Below, one piece after another: positions 50,571 through 50,604 of a stretch of 50,604 bases of DNA. Made by a program: the position numbers and the translations under genes. The DNA is taken from assembly GCA_015523565.1 (NCBI GenBank), contig WAKA01000156.1, positions 1-50,604 on the forward strand. Direction: 5' to 3'. The first letter of the stretch is position 1; each line of letters starts with the position of its first letter. The DNA comes from Candidatus Heimdallarchaeota archaeon. GTDB lineage: Archaea > Asgardarchaeota > Heimdallarchaeia > Heimdallarchaeales > Kariarchaeaceae. The notes under the pieces were generated by a model. That model saw nothing but the letters and a program-made list of their open reading frames with translations, had not been told where the DNA came from and ran no database searches.

Positions 50571-50604
50571 ATGATCTTTGCACCTATTGACTCAAACACT
50601 GTAT
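50571..50604 (+). CDS. Possible 5' end of a gene running off the window
   Basis: An ATG at 50571, preceded by GGGAG at suitable spacing, opens a frame reading MIFAPIDSNTV up to the window edge. Only 11 residues are visible, so no product can be named. It would be divergent from radA. Confidence 0.3.
   Translation, partial: MIFAPIDSNTV

Noticed and set aside
1..50604. CRISPR arrays, insertion sequences, integrases, prophage genes
   Set aside because: No regularly spaced repeats, transposase motifs or phage structural genes were seen. The window looks like ordinary chromosome.

Overview
The window is chromosomal DNA from an archaeon. The information-processing genes are archaeal or eukaryote-like: RadA, ribosomal protein S15 (uS15), translation factor aIF2 alpha, Nop10, a METTL5-type rRNA methyltransferase, KsgA/Dim1, a KEOPS Pcc1-like subunit, an archaeal/eukaryal-type TyrRS and a Cdc45/GAN-like DHH protein. 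The lipid enzyme is of the archaeal UbiA (DGGGP synthase) type, and pyruvoyl arginine decarboxylase, TrmB and archaeal TATA boxes are present. A Ras/Rab-like small GTPase beside a protein ending in a roadblock/longin-like domain suggests an Asgard-type lineage (Heimdall/Gerd-like). That placement is inference, because no rRNA gene is present to settle it. The DNA is AT-rich and densely coding. No gene-free stretch exceeds 300 bases, and I see no tRNA, rRNA, CRISPR array, insertion sequence or integrase.

Layout. 1-5 kb: L-asparaginase, a Pcc1-like protein, a three-repeat putative DNA-binding protein, a YhhN membrane protein, a sugar-1-phosphate nucleotidylyltransferase and a GNAT acetyltransferase. 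5-8 kb: a HEAT-repeat gene, a TrmJ/SpoU RNA methyltransferase and a membrane-anchored thioredoxin-like protein. 8-14 kb: the translation block, with Mtq2/HemK, KsgA, DUF92, a degenerate DHH protein, S15, METTL5-like, Nop10 and aIF2 alpha. 14-19.4 kb: arginine decarboxylase, small zinc-ribbon proteins, three regulators, a membrane protein and an alpha/beta hydrolase. 19.5-22 kb: an intact DHH phosphoesterase and KBL. 22-27 kb: a secreted subtilisin with a structured leader, a secreted protein, a tandem Lrp-like regulator and a Sel1/TPR protein.

27-32.7 kb: UbiA, the GTPase, DUF302, the roadblock/longin protein, a second HEAT-like protein and TyrRS. 32.7-39 kb: a seven-helix membrane protein, NAD kinase, an aldo/keto reductase and a heterodimeric ABC exporter. 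39-46 kb: TldE, acyl-CoA dehydrogenase, TldD, and a divergent MTA phosphorylase/deaminase pair for methylthioadenosine and SAH metabolism. 46-50.6 kb: a second aldo/keto reductase, a mini-HEAT protein, a YdeP-like molybdoenzyme and RadA.

Two genome-wide habits stand out. Many genes have a TATA-like box about 25-30 bases before the start codon, which implies leaderless mRNAs and fixes several starts. Most convergent gene pairs overlap at their 3' ends, three of them through an interlocked TTAA. The observations I rate highest are the GTPase/roadblock/HEAT neighbourhood, a HemK/Mtq2 gene with no ATG, GTG or TTG upstream of its conserved N-terminus, a TldD whose HExxxH motif is shortened to HExxH, a RadA with two tandem helix-hairpin-helix domains, and a DHH protein beside S15 that has lost its metal ligands.
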